From Enterococcus raffinosus (lineage in GTDB: Bacteria > Bacillota > Bacilli > Lactobacillales > Enterococcaceae), in the NCBI RefSeq assembly GCF_018917525.1, contig NZ_JAHLOS010000003.1:62001-126000 (forward strand): DNA of 64,000 nucleotides. Direction: 5' to 3'. The notes below the pieces were generated by a model. It was given only the letters and a program-made list of their open reading frames with translations. It ran no database searches and was not told where the DNA came from. Shown in pieces: positions 23,995 through 32,891 of the stretch (position 1 is its first letter; the number at the start of each line of letters is the position of its first letter). Both the position numbers and the translations under genes were made by a program.

Positions 23995-25059
23995 GTGAAG
24001 AAAAGAATAGTGATCATGACTTTCGGGTTATTGATGGTTCTGCTGACAGCTTGCGGCAGCAACAAACCAAAAATAAATGAAAAGCCATATGAGGATAAGC
24101 AATTTTTAATGGGTACATATGTCCAAATGCGTATTTATGATGATGGAAAGGAAGCTGCTCTGAAACCGGCTTTCAAGCGAGTGAAGGAGCTGGCAGATAA
24201 GATTACGGTTAATCAAGAGGGGTCAGAGATTGACGCAGTCAATAAAGAGGCTGGGGTAAAGCCAGTCAAAGTGACAGATGACATGTTCTTTCTATTAAAG
24301 GAAGCTTATAAATATAGCCAAGATTCAAAAGGCGGATTCGACATGGCAATTGGTCCGATTACATCGATGTGGCGGATTGGTTTCCCCGATGCGCGTAAGC
24401 CGGCTCAAAATGAGATTGATCAAGCCTTGAAGCTGGTTAATTATCATGAGGTCGAATTCAACGATGAGAATAAGACTGTCTTTTTGAAAGAAAAAGGTAT
24501 GAAATTAGACTTAGGAGCAATTGCAAAAGGCTATATCACCGATGAAGTCGTCAAGGTTTTGAAAGAAAACGACGTAACGACGGCGATTATTGATCTTGGA
24601 GGCAATGTTTATGTTATGGGTCATAGTCCGCGGGGAAATCAAAAAGAAGATTGGACAGTCGGAATTCAAGATCCGAATCAAGCACGGAATGTTGTTTTAG
24701 GAAGTGTGCCAGAAAGTAATATGTCACTGGTAACATCTGGGATATATGAACGCTATCTAGAGGCGGATGGGAAGACTTATCATCATTTGTTCAATCCAAA
24801 GACTGGCTATCCTTTTGACAACGATATCGCCGGTGTAACTATTGTTTCGAAAAAATCAATCGACGGCGATGGCTTATCTACTGCGGTCTTTTCGATGGGG
24901 GTCAAAGAAGGTCTGAAATATGTAGAGGGCTTAAAGGATACAGAAGCGATCTTTGTTACGCGAGACGATAAGGTTTATGTCACAGTTGGATTGAAGGATA
25001 TTTTTGAATTAAATAAAGAGGCTGGCTATAAAATGGGCAATGATAAGGATCTGAAATAA
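23995..25059 (+). CDS. apbE: FAD:protein FMN transferase (EET flavinylation)
   Basis: 354 aa exported lipoprotein (FmnB type): lipobox MVLLTACGS, then the ApbE fold with FLMGTYVQMRIY, GGFDMAIGPITSMWR, LDLGAIAKGYITDEV and TSGIYERYLEADGKTYHHLFNPKTGYP. It uses FAD to attach FMN to the threonines of PplA. Start GTG 23995 with AAGGAAG upstream. It directly follows the repeat array and is followed 1 nt later by the first menA-like gene, so flavinylation and quinone synthesis share a transcript. Confidence 0.94.
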   Translation: MKKRIVIMTFGLLMVLLTACGSNKPKINEKPYEDKQFLMGTYVQMRIYDDGKEAALKPAFKRVKELADKITVNQEGSEIDAVNKEAGVKPVKVTDDMFFLLKEAYKYSQDSKGGFDMAIGPITSMWRIGFPDARKPAQNEIDQALKLVNYHEVEFNDENKTVFLKEKGMKLDLGAIAKGYITDEVVKVLKENDVTTAIIDLGGNVYVMGHSPRGNQKEDWTVGIQDPNQARNVVLGSVPESNMSLVTSGIYERYLEADGKTYHHLFNPKTGYPFDNDIAGVTIVSKKSIDGDGLSTAVFSMGVKEGLKYVEGLKDTEAIFVTRDDKVYVTVGLKDIFELNKEAGYKMGNDKDLK

Positions 25060-25060
25060 T

Positions 25061-26008
25061 ATGACAAGAAAGATTTTTTTTGATCTAGTAGAAATTCGAA
25101 CGAAATTGGCAAGCTTCTTTCCTTTTTTAATTGCTGTGCTGTTTACGAATACGTATTTCCATTCGTTTCATTGGGGAAAGACGCTCTTTTTCTTCTTTGG
25201 CATGATTGCTTTTGATATGGCGACGACGGCGATTAATAACTATATGGATTTCCGCAAAGCCCATTCAGAAGAGTATAAATATCAAGAAAATATTATCGGA
25301 AAAGCTCAACTTTCGGAGCGAACGGTTGTAATGATTATTTTTGGATTGATTGGGTTTTCGGCCATTGTTGGGATCACATTAGCGATTCAAACTGGCTGGC
25401 TGTTGCTGGTGATGGGCTGTGCCTGCTGTTTTATCGGAGTCTTTTATACCTTTGGTCCGATCCCATTGTCTCGCATGCCGCTGGGCGAAGTCTTTAGCGG
25501 TGTGACGATGGGGCTGGGAATCTTTGCTATCACGGTTTATTTGAACACGTATGATAAGAAGCTTTTTTTCATGGAGCTGGATTTGCAACATTTTGCGATT
25601 ACTGGGAGTACAACGGCGGCGTTGGCGGTTGTCTGGGCGTCAATTCCATTAATAGCCACAATCGCAAACATTATGTTGGCGAACAATCTTTGTGATCTGG
25701 AACAGGATATTGAAAATCATCGCTATACATTACCTTTTTATTTAGGTAAAAAGAATGCGGTGATCTTGTTTAATCTCTTAATGTATGGTTCTTATCTGGC
25801 GATCGTGATCGGTCTAATCACAGGTATCTATCAATGGCCTATTCTGATAACGTTCTTGAGTTTGCTAAAGGTTTATCCACAAACCAAAGCGTTTACTAAA
25901 GAGCAAATTAAACACAAGACCTTTGCAATGTCGATTAAAAATTTAGTCGCCTTTAATGGCAGCTATGCATTAGGACTATTAGTCACATTGTTTTGGCAGC
26001 TTATCTGA
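25061..26008 (+). CDS. UbiA-family prenyltransferase (MenA/DmkA-like), first copy
   Basis: 315 aa, about nine membrane helices. The first prenyl-diphosphate/Mg motif is NNYMDFRKAHSEEYKYQEN and the second is NNLCDLEQDIENHRYTLPF, typical of MenA, which joins DHNA to a polyprenyl chain to make demethylmenaquinone. In EET loci this is DmkA. It starts 1 nt after apbE with a weak ribosome site, so it is probably coupled to it. A GC-rich hairpin at 26021-26045 lies between this copy and the second. Confidence 0.9.
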   Translation: MTRKIFFDLVEIRTKLASFFPFLIAVLFTNTYFHSFHWGKTLFFFFGMIAFDMATTAINNYMDFRKAHSEEYKYQENIIGKAQLSERTVVMIIFGLIGFSAIVGITLAIQTGWLLLVMGCACCFIGVFYTFGPIPLSRMPLGEVFSGVTMGLGIFAITVYLNTYDKKLFFMELDLQHFAITGSTTAALAVVWASIPLIATIANIMLANNLCDLEQDIENHRYTLPFYLGKKNAVILFNLLMYGSYLAIVIGLITGIYQWPILITFLSLLKVYPQTKAFTKEQIKHKTFAMSIKNLVAFNGSYALGLLVTLFWQLI

Positions 26009-26082
26009 TAAATCGGATGTCCCGCCCCTATAATTATGAGGCGGGTCTGCTTGTTGAAAAAATAATGAACGAGGGATTATTT

Positions 26083-27069
26083 ATGGATAGTACGAAGAAG
26101 GTAAAAGCTACGCAGCAAAAAATGACCAAAGAACATTTCTTTGAACTTGTGCAAATTCGTACAAAGTTTGCCGGAATCTTTCCTTTTGTGATTGCTGTTT
26201 TATTTACTAACACGTATTTTCATTCCTTTCATCCGGGAAAAACCCTTTTTTTCTTTTTCGGGATGTTTGCGTTTGACTTGGCAATCACTGCAATCAATAA
26301 TTATATGGATTTTAAAAAGGCTCATTCGGAGATTTACAAATATGAAGAAAATCTGATTGGACGAGAAAATTTGTCGGAAAAACAGATACAGCGTTTGATT
26401 ATAGGACTAGTAGGTTTTGCGGCAATTGTTGGATTGATCTTAGTCGTTCAAACTGGCTGGATGCTGTTGCCAATGGGAGCAGCGTGTTTTTTTGTCGGCG
26501 TGTTTTATACGTATGGTCCGATCCCGCTTTCGCGCATGCCTTTAGGTGAGATTTTTAGCGGAGTTACTGAAGGGTTGGGAATTTTTGCTATTACGATTTA
26601 TCTAAATACCTATGATCAACGCCTTTTTTACATGGAACTGGATTTCAATCATTTTGCGATCACTGGCAATACTATGGCGGTACTGGCAGTGATTTGGGCA
26701 GCATTACCGCTAATCTTGACAATCGCCAATATCATGCTGGCAAATAATATCAGTGATCTAGCGCAGGATATCGAAAATCATCGGTATACATTGCCCTTTT
26801 ATATTGGGCGAGAGTGGAGTGTGAGGCTGTTCAATATTTTGATGTACAGCTGCTACGGAGCAATCCTTGTTGGTTTGATCATTGGTATTTATCAATGGCC
26901 GATTCTACTGATATTTATCAGTCTGTTTAAAGTAGTACCACAAACTCAAATTTTTACTAAGGAACAAATCAAGTACAAAACATTTCCGATGGCGGTGGAA
27001 AATCTGATCGTATTTAATAGCTGTTACGCGTTGGGACTATTAGTAACGATGATTTTACAGTTTGTATAG
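26083..27069 (+). CDS. UbiA-family prenyltransferase (MenA/DmkA-like), second copy
   Basis: 328 aa, a close paralogue of the preceding gene across its whole length. It keeps both motifs (NNYMDFKKAHSEIYKYEEN and NNISDLAQDIENHRYTLPF) and adds a short hydrophilic N-terminal extension. The ATG at 26083 has GAGGGA 7 nt upstream; the open frame back to 25993 runs through the hairpin and the end of the first copy. Both copies appear intact. Two DMK synthases may serve different quinone pools, or one may be redundant. Confidence 0.9.
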   Translation: MDSTKKVKATQQKMTKEHFFELVQIRTKFAGIFPFVIAVLFTNTYFHSFHPGKTLFFFFGMFAFDLAITAINNYMDFKKAHSEIYKYEENLIGRENLSEKQIQRLIIGLVGFAAIVGLILVVQTGWMLLPMGAACFFVGVFYTYGPIPLSRMPLGEIFSGVTEGLGIFAITIYLNTYDQRLFYMELDFNHFAITGNTMAVLAVIWAALPLILTIANIMLANNISDLAQDIENHRYTLPFYIGREWSVRLFNILMYSCYGAILVGLIIGIYQWPILLIFISLFKVVPQTQIFTKEQIKYKTFPMAVENLIVFNSCYALGLLVTMILQFV

Positions 27070-27072
27070 AAG

Positions 27073-27106
27073 AAAAAACCGGTGATCCGAAATCACCGGT
27101 TTATTT
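27073..27106. terminator. Bidirectional terminator
   Basis: AAACCGGTGAT and ATCACCGGTTT, 5-nt loop, with A-run before and T-run after, between the second menA-like gene and the converging permease. Confidence 0.9.
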
Positions 27107-28547
27107 TTATCCTAATTGAATCAGAAAAACGATTAAACTAATCAGACCTAACCCTGTCACGATTGCAAAAAGCAGCTTATCTCGTTTGGTGGTAAAAACT
27201 GGTCGATGATAGGTATGGCTGTTCCACAGCCAAAAGACCATGCCCAATGCGTAAATGCCAATACAGTAAAGCAGGTTTAGCGCTCCTGAGGAATACAGCA
27301 TATAAATTCCGTTAAATTCCGTAAATGATCCCGCCAATGGCTAGAAATTGCTGCCCTTTATGTTTTTTTCCTTTGGCAATTTGCCATAAGAAAGCAGCAG
27401 ACAAGACGTAAGGGACGAGTACCATCGTTGTGGCTGTATCTGTCACAGCCTGGAAGGCATCCATTGCCCAACGAGAGATCATGAAGACGATCTGCATGAT
27501 AACACCATTTAATACTAAGGCGTTAACTGGCGCATTTTGTTTGTTGGCTTTTCCAAGGAAAGCTGGGAACATTTTGTCCTGTGCTGCATCAAAGGAAATC
27601 TCTGCAGCCAAAATTGTCCAAGAAATCCATGCGCCTAAAACGGAAATAATGACACCAATATCAATCATACTAGCTGCCCAAGCACCAGAAGAGGCTCGAA
27701 GGACACCGCTTAAAGAGGGACTTGGAAGATTAGCCAATTGCTCCTGCGGTAATGATCCAAAACTTAGCATTACGATTAATACGTAGATTGCTAAGGTTAT
27801 TGCATACCCAATCAAGGTTGCTCGCCCGACATCCCGTGCACGTTTTGCTCGCCCAGATAATACTACCGCGCCTTCGATCCCAACGAAAACCCACATAGTT
27901 TGCAGCATCGCATGTCGAACTTGAGTAGGGACAGAGCCTAATTGTTTACCGTTCAACATCATATTTTTAGCGAAGACATCGATTGAAAAGGTTTGATACT
28001 TAAAATGAACGAACAAAAGAAAAATCGCCATTAAAATCGGAATGACTTTTGCACTGGTAGCGATCGTATTCAAAATGCTGGCAGTCCGAATTCCGCGAGC
28101 GACTAAAAAGATTACACCCCAAATCATGAAGGTTCCTAAAAGCAATCCGATTTGTCCACCAGAGCCGCCGATGGAGGGGATGAATTTGCTTAACGCATCT
28201 AAAAATAAAATGACAAAGGAAACATTTCCGATAATATTGCTTAGCCAATAGCCCCAAGCGGAGTTAAAGCCAATATAATCGCCAAATCCGTCTTTGGCGT
28301 AATAGTAGATTCCGCCGATAATTTCAGGCTCTTCCTTTGAAAGGGTCTGAAAAACCTTAGCGATGAAGAAAACACCGACACCGGTAATCAGCCATGCAAG
28401 CAAAGATGCAACAACGCCAGCGGATTGTGAAATACTGCTAGGTAGATTGAAGACGCCGCCGCCAAGCATTGAACCGATAACGATCATACTTAAGCCCAAT
28501 AAACTTAATTCTTTCGTATGCTTATCAGGTGGTTGATTCTGTTCCAT
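27107..28547 (-). pseudogene. Amino acid/polyamine antiporter (APC superfamily), frameshifted
   Basis: Reads as an ArcD/LysP-like basic amino acid/polyamine antiporter: SMIVIGSMLGGGVFNLP in helix 1, GIYYYAKDGFGDYIGF, and WVFVGIEGAVVLSGRAK. The first 411 codons stop at 27312. The remaining C-terminal helices (YMLYSSGALNLLYCIGIYALG to the end at 27107) continue in another frame. A directly repeated decamer at 27303-27322 causes the shift: removing one copy leaves exactly 477 codons, a normal length. As written, the product lacks the last two or so helices and is probably inactive. Confidence 0.88.
27303..27322 (+). repeat. 10-bp tandem duplication disrupting the permease
   Basis: TAAATTCCGT occurs twice head to tail (27303-27312 and 27313-27322). 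It creates an in-frame stop and a +1 shift in the minus-strand permease. A polymerase-slippage origin is likely. Confidence 0.9.
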
Positions 28548-28982
28548 AAATTTACCTCTGTTTTAGATTCGTGTTTTTTATCTCAATAAAAATATTTTCG
28601 CTAAACGTTTCAAGAAGGGGGAAAGCCGAAATTGAATTTTTTGAGACACACTTCTTCTATCTAAGCATACTCAGTTGAAAATAACCATTAGGAGGGAATA
28701 AAACTAACGGTTAACAGATTAAAGAATCGACATTTGTTTTTAATCTAAATCGAAGATAAATACGGCAGAAAACAGTCTGGTAGAACAAATTGCCGTTACT
28801 AGAGAAACTAGCTATGTTATTGTTAACAGTTTTGTATGATGCTCGAATGAAGTAAATGATTCATATAGGCGCAAGTTACTACAGAAACAGGAAGGATAAT
28901 ACCTGTCTAGCGGTAATTTTTTATAGAGAGGGTGTTTTTTATTTATCAGAGTGATAGAATTGAACCAGCGAGGAGGTCTAGG
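28548..28982. other. Intergenic region between permease and GNAT gene
   Basis: About 435 bp. An AGGAGGG at 28691-28697 is not followed by a usable start. ACAGG and CCTGT around 28888-28909 can form a small hairpin. No T-box, known riboswitch or ORF was recognised. Promoters for the divergent genes must lie here but none stands out. Confidence 0.4.
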
Positions 28983-29519
28983 ATGATTGAAATTCGATTA
29001 GCAACACCAGCAGACGCAACAGCAGTAGCAGCAATTTATGCGCCCTACGTGAAGGAAACAACGATCACATTTGATTATGCTGTCCCCAGTGAAGAAGATT
29101 TTGCCCAGCGAATAGCGGAAACGGTGACTACATATCCGTACTTTGTAGCCGAAGACAACGGCGTAATCTCAGGCTATGCTTATGCCCATGCGTATAAAGA
29201 ACGCGCTGCCTATGATTGGGCAGTAGAGGTAAGTGTCTATGTTGATCGGCAAAAACGCGGTAACGGAGCGGGAAAGCTTTTGTACCGCTCATTAGAACGA
29301 ACCTTGAAAAAGCAGAATGTCGCGATTTTAACAGCGTGTATTACTGGCGGCAATCAAGCCAGTATTGATTTCCATAAGAAGCTTGGCTACCAGCAAGTGG
29401 CTAATTTCCCAAAAATCGGGTATAAATTTGATCAATGGCTGGATGTCATTTGGCTGCAAAAATTTTTAACGGAGGTAAAAGGGGAGATGCCGCCTTTTAT
29501 CCCTTTCTCTAAATTATGA
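28983..29519 (+). CDS. GNAT acetyltransferase, phosphinothricin/methionine-derivative type
   Basis: 178 aa. Family signs are IRLATPADATAVAAIYAPYV and TTITFDY at the substrate pocket, ISGYAYAHAYKERAAYDWAVEVSVYV, the acetyl-CoA loop RQKRGNGAGKLLYRSL, and NQASIDFHKKLGYQQV. It likely N-acetylates phosphinothricin, methionine sulfone/sulfoximine or similar amino acid analogues. ATG 28983 has GAGGAGG upstream. Its end overlaps the next gene by 4 nt (ATGA). Confidence 0.88.
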   Translation: MIEIRLATPADATAVAAIYAPYVKETTITFDYAVPSEEDFAQRIAETVTTYPYFVAEDNGVISGYAYAHAYKERAAYDWAVEVSVYVDRQKRGNGAGKLLYRSLERTLKKQNVAILTACITGGNQASIDFHKKLGYQQVANFPKIGYKFDQWLDVIWLQKFLTEVKGEMPPFIPFSKL

Positions 29520-31321
29520 GCAGAAAGAACCAATTCACACTGAGTACACTAGCAAAAGGAAGATTATTTGCCTTTCTCATTATTGTTGCTATAATCGTGC
29601 GTGTTGTGTTAGCCGTGGAAATGCCAGTCAAAATTTATATGCAGGCAGGGTATGACGATGCACTTTCTATCAATCAAGCATTAACTATTTTAGCGGGAAA
29701 ATGGTTAGGCCCTTATGGTACGGGGACTTTGACTAAAGGGTTGTCTTTTACTTTCTTCCTTATTGTGAATCATTTTTCAAAATTGTCTTATCCGCTGTTT
29801 TTGTGTTTAGTGAATATGGCAGCGGCCTTTGCGATTGTGAAGGCTTTGGCGCCGTTGATCAAGAATCGATACTTAAGCGGACTAGGCTTTCTATTTTTCA
29901 GCTATTCACCGGCTACATTTACCTCAGATTTTTCATTAAGGGTTTATCGAAATAGTTTGGTTTTTGCAGTTGTGTTGTTCGTATTAGCCGGAATACTTGG
30001 TCATTTCTTACGAAGAAAAGAAGCACTCAGAAAACGTCTCCCATGGGCCGTCATACTGATGGCGGCTTTTCCTTTCTTTTGGTTTTTGCGTGAGGATTCT
30101 ATTTGGCTAGTGCCCTTATATGCTGTCGCGACCATTTGTACGTTATTTGGAATTACTGTAAAGCATTCCTCGCTTGGCTCTTCATTCAAAGAGGGCTTTA
30201 GAAATTTTTGGATGCTGCTTAAAGAAACGAGTAAAACGAGATTAATTGGAAATATCCTACTTTTACTAGCACCTGTGCTGTTAACCGCAGGCGAATCTTT
30301 GGTCATTTCAAAAATCAATTATGAGCATTATGGAATCTTTACCACCAATGATCGGACAAAGACCTCATTTGCCAGAATGACAGAAAATCTGATTCAAATT
30401 GACAATAGCAGCTTTGATTCTGAAGTGGTTGCTGAAGACAGCGGAATTTGGGTGTCAAAAAAGACGTTTGATAAGGCACAAAAAGTGTCCCCAACATTTG
30501 CCAAATACAAAAGGGGAATCAATTGGATCTATAGTGAATCAATTTGGCCGGATTCTTGGCCAGTAAAAAATGGTGAGCTGCCTGGTGATATGTTTGTTTG
30601 GGGCTTACGTGAAATGTTTCAGCGAGAAGGTCTCTACAAGGACGGCAAAGCAAATGAAAAAGTCTTTAAAAAAATCTCCCAGGAGCTGGAAGAGGGTTTT
30701 GAGTCAGGCAAGTTAAATAGGAAAAATATGTTCTTTGTCTCGAAACAAAGCAATGGGAAAAAGCTTGAAGATATGGGAAAGGTATGTAACTATATTGGGG
30801 CAGGTGTTATTGAAACCACATTTTATCGAAGCTATCAAACGAGCTATGGTGGATCAATCTTTGTAGAAAATCAACCAGCTGAAGTTGTTCTAGACTTAAT
30901 TAATGTCAAATCTGTTTCTACTTTAAAAGAGGGAATGGAGGCAGAGGAGCGGCGAACAAAACCGTTTGTATTTCTGATAAATGGGATTATCTGGATTTAT
31001 CGGATTATTTCACCAATACTATTGCTTGCGAGCTTAGGCGCTATCTTATTGTTCACAATTGCTTATTTTAAAAAGAAAAGAAATCGGCCGGTTTTAGCGG
31101 ATTATTTGATTATTTTCCTTGGTTTATTGTTGACCTATACCGTGTATCTATTTGGCGTTTCATGGTTTGCGACCTGGGCCCCCGGAGGAAGAGGCTTATT
31201 TATGTTTTTCTACACAGGTGCAGGGGTACCGCTGATGCAAGTAATTGAACTACTAAGCGTAACGATGATTTTCAGAAACGCAAAAGGAAAATTGTTCGAA
31301 AATAAAGTCGAATCGGATTAG
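29516..31321 (+). CDS. Large membrane protein, possibly GT-C-type glycosyltransferase
   Basis: 601 aa. An N-terminal helix is followed by an outside loop with a paired acid (AGYDDALSINQALTIL), as in GT-C glycosyltransferases, then about seven helices to residue 270. A large soluble extracytoplasmic domain (about 280-475) and about four C-terminal helices follow. The family is not recognised with certainty, and a role in transferring sugar from a polyprenyl carrier is inference. It is coupled to the acetyltransferase by a 4-nt overlap, although the two functions have no obvious link. Confidence 0.6.
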   Translation: MSRKNQFTLSTLAKGRLFAFLIIVAIIVRVVLAVEMPVKIYMQAGYDDALSINQALTILAGKWLGPYGTGTLTKGLSFTFFLIVNHFSKLSYPLFLCLVNMAAAFAIVKALAPLIKNRYLSGLGFLFFSYSPATFTSDFSLRVYRNSLVFAVVLFVLAGILGHFLRRKEALRKRLPWAVILMAAFPFFWFLREDSIWLVPLYAVATICTLFGITVKHSSLGSSFKEGFRNFWMLLKETSKTRLIGNILLLLAPVLLTAGESLVISKINYEHYGIFTTNDRTKTSFARMTENLIQIDNSSFDSEVVAEDSGIWVSKKTFDKAQKVSPTFAKYKRGINWIYSESIWPDSWPVKNGELPGDMFVWGLREMFQREGLYKDGKANEKVFKKISQELEEGFESGKLNRKNMFFVSKQSNGKKLEDMGKVCNYIGAGVIETTFYRSYQTSYGGSIFVENQPAEVVLDLINVKSVSTLKEGMEAEERRTKPFVFLINGIIWIYRIISPILLLASLGAILLFTIAYFKKKRNRPVLADYLIIFLGLLLTYTVYLFGVSWFATWAPGGRGLFMFFYTGAGVPLMQVIELLSVTMIFRNAKGKLFENKVESD

Positions 31322-31427
31322 GTTTCGTTAATGATATTCTAATGAAATTCATTATGAATTGTTACGCGCCTATACCAATGGTTTGCTATCCTTGCATTGT
31401 AAAAATAAGGAGGCCCCTAATAGCGCA

Positions 31428-31553
31428 ATGAAACGAGAGAAGAACACTTCGAAAAACGAAGTAAAAACCACCGACTTTCTACTAGAGATGTTGGCGTTGT
31501 TCATCCTGATTTCCTTAACTATTTATGCTATACGAACGGGAAAGATATTTTAA
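31428..31553 (+). CDS. Small single-pass membrane peptide
   Basis: 41 aa from ATG 31428: a basic N terminus (MKREKNTSKNEVK) followed by one membrane helix (FLLEMLALFILISLTIYAI). AAGGAGG at 31408-31414 is real but 13 nt from the ATG, which weakens the start. A strong terminator follows, which favours a transcribed unit. Function unknown; a small membrane-protein modulator is possible. Confidence 0.45.
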   Translation: MKREKNTSKNEVKTTDFLLEMLALFILISLTIYAIRTGKIF

Positions 31554-31578
31554 TAAGGATATTTCGGCAAGTATTGAT

Positions 31579-31625
31579 AAAAGACATTCTAACCGACCAG
31601 ATGAGTCGTTTAGAATGTCTTTTTT
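31579..31625 (+). terminator. Strong terminator after the small membrane peptide
   Basis: AAAAGACATTCTAACCGAC pairs with GTCGTTTAGAATGTCTTTT (one mismatch), then T-run. Confidence 0.93.
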
Positions 31626-31668
31626 GTCTTATACCCTGATCGATGTTTTAACTTGCTGTAGATTTTAT

Positions 31669-32751
31669 TTAGCTGCTAGTTAACATCTCTAATTCTTTCA
31701 TTTTGCGAATAATTCGTTCTGGTGTGATTGTTTCTTTCATTAGATGAATCATTTCGCCAGGAATGCTGGCCCGTTCAGCAACAGCTTGATAGTCCTTCTC
31801 GGTCAATTGTAGGTGCATATCGGTTAAGCTTGTCGGAAGAGCTAATTGACGATAAAAAGGAAGCAAACGTTCAATCTCCGTTAGATTATTTTCAATCATC
31901 AGCTGTACTAGAATGCCATAGGCGACTTTGTTTCCGTGAAGCTGCTGATGACTGTCCGGTAGTACCGTCAGTGCATCATGAATCGAATGGGCACCAGCTG
32001 TTCGTCCATATTCATCACCAAAACCACCCACCATTCCAGCTAATAAAATATTGGCTTCAACTACATCGACAAAAGCTTGATTGAGTCGCTTCTGATCCAT
32101 CGCTGCTAATGCCTCCATGCTCTTTGTTAAAAGAATTTCACGACATTTCTGTGCCGCAAACTCAGCCACTTGGACTTCAACAGGTTTGATTGTTAATTGT
32201 GAAATAATCGCATGGGATTCATACCATTTCGCTAACGTATCCCCAATACCGGCGATCATCAATTCACGGGGAGAGTGTAAGATAATCTCTGGATCAATCA
32301 ATACTAGATCGCTGGCTTTAGGAAAAATATCGTAGCGCAGCATCACACCTTCTTCATTATAGACCACACTTAACGGGGTATAGGCAGCACAGGTTGCGGC
32401 TAGGGTTGGCAAAATAATAATCGGCAGATTCACCTTATATGCCACGAATTTGCCTAGATCGGCGACCTTTCCACCACCAACAGCGATAATCCCGTCAAAT
32501 TGTTCCTTTTTGCATAAAGACGCAAAATCCTCAGCAGCTGAATCAGTACATTGTCCGCCATAATATTGGAGAGTTTTTGTTATTGATAAATCTGGGAAAT
32601 AGTCTTTTACAGCCTGCCAGGATACTTTGCCGTGGAGAATCAAGACATTCTCAATGTTTCTTCTATTGAGATGAGATTCAAGTGAATCCCAAGCATTTTC
32701 TTTCAGTTCATATTCTTGCGGGGCGCCTCGCACGATCAATTGTTTTGTCAT
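31669..32751 (-). CDS. Iron-containing alcohol/glycerol dehydrogenase-like protein
   Basis: 360 aa, GldA-like fold. NAD-binding IIAVGGGKVADLGKFVAY, then ILPTLAATCAAYTPLSVVY. Metal ligands are expected in AGIGDTLAKWYE and TAGAHSIHDAL, with a further His near HGNKVAYG. It resembles the hydroxycarboxylate dehydrogenase/glycerol dehydrogenase group; the natural substrate is open. Monocistronic, divergent from the amino-acid ABC operon. ATG 32751. Confidence 0.85.
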   Translation of the reverse strand: MTKQLIVRGAPQEYELKENAWDSLESHLNRRNIENVLILHGKVSWQAVKDYFPDLSITKTLQYYGGQCTDSAAEDFASLCKKEQFDGIIAVGGGKVADLGKFVAYKVNLPIIILPTLAATCAAYTPLSVVYNEEGVMLRYDIFPKASDLVLIDPEIILHSPRELMIAGIGDTLAKWYESHAIISQLTIKPVEVQVAEFAAQKCREILLTKSMEALAAMDQKRLNQAFVDVVEANILLAGMVGGFGDEYGRTAGAHSIHDALTVLPDSHQQLHGNKVAYGILVQLMIENNLTEIERLLPFYRQLALPTSLTDMHLQLTEKDYQAVAERASIPGEMIHLMKETITPERIIRKMKELEMLTSS

Positions 32752-32793
32752 AGAAAAACTTCTTTCATCATTTTTTTAGATTAATCTTTTTTT

Positions 32794-32823
32794 ATTATAA
32801 TAGTTATGGTAGTATGAGAGCAA
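32794..32823 (-). promoter_or_regulatory. Promoter of the dehydrogenase gene
   Basis: Minus-strand TTGCTC (32818-32823), 18-nt spacer and perfect TATAAT (32794-32799). The region to 32880 also has repeated TTATTATTCA motifs (around 32848 and 32867), which could be regulatory for the divergent ABC operon. Confidence 0.55.
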
Positions 32824-32891
32824 GTTATTTTTGAATATTTATTCTCTTATTATTCATATACTTATATTATTATTCAAAAGGAGCGAAATGA

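Noticed and set aside
25993-26082. Longer N terminus for the second menA-like protein
   Set aside because: The extension overlaps the end of the first copy and a GC-rich hairpin; ATG 26083 has a ribosome site.
28548-28982. Possible T-box or other riboswitch
   Set aside because: No T-box sequence, specifier stem or terminator pair could be identified; only a short ACAGG/CCTGT hairpin.
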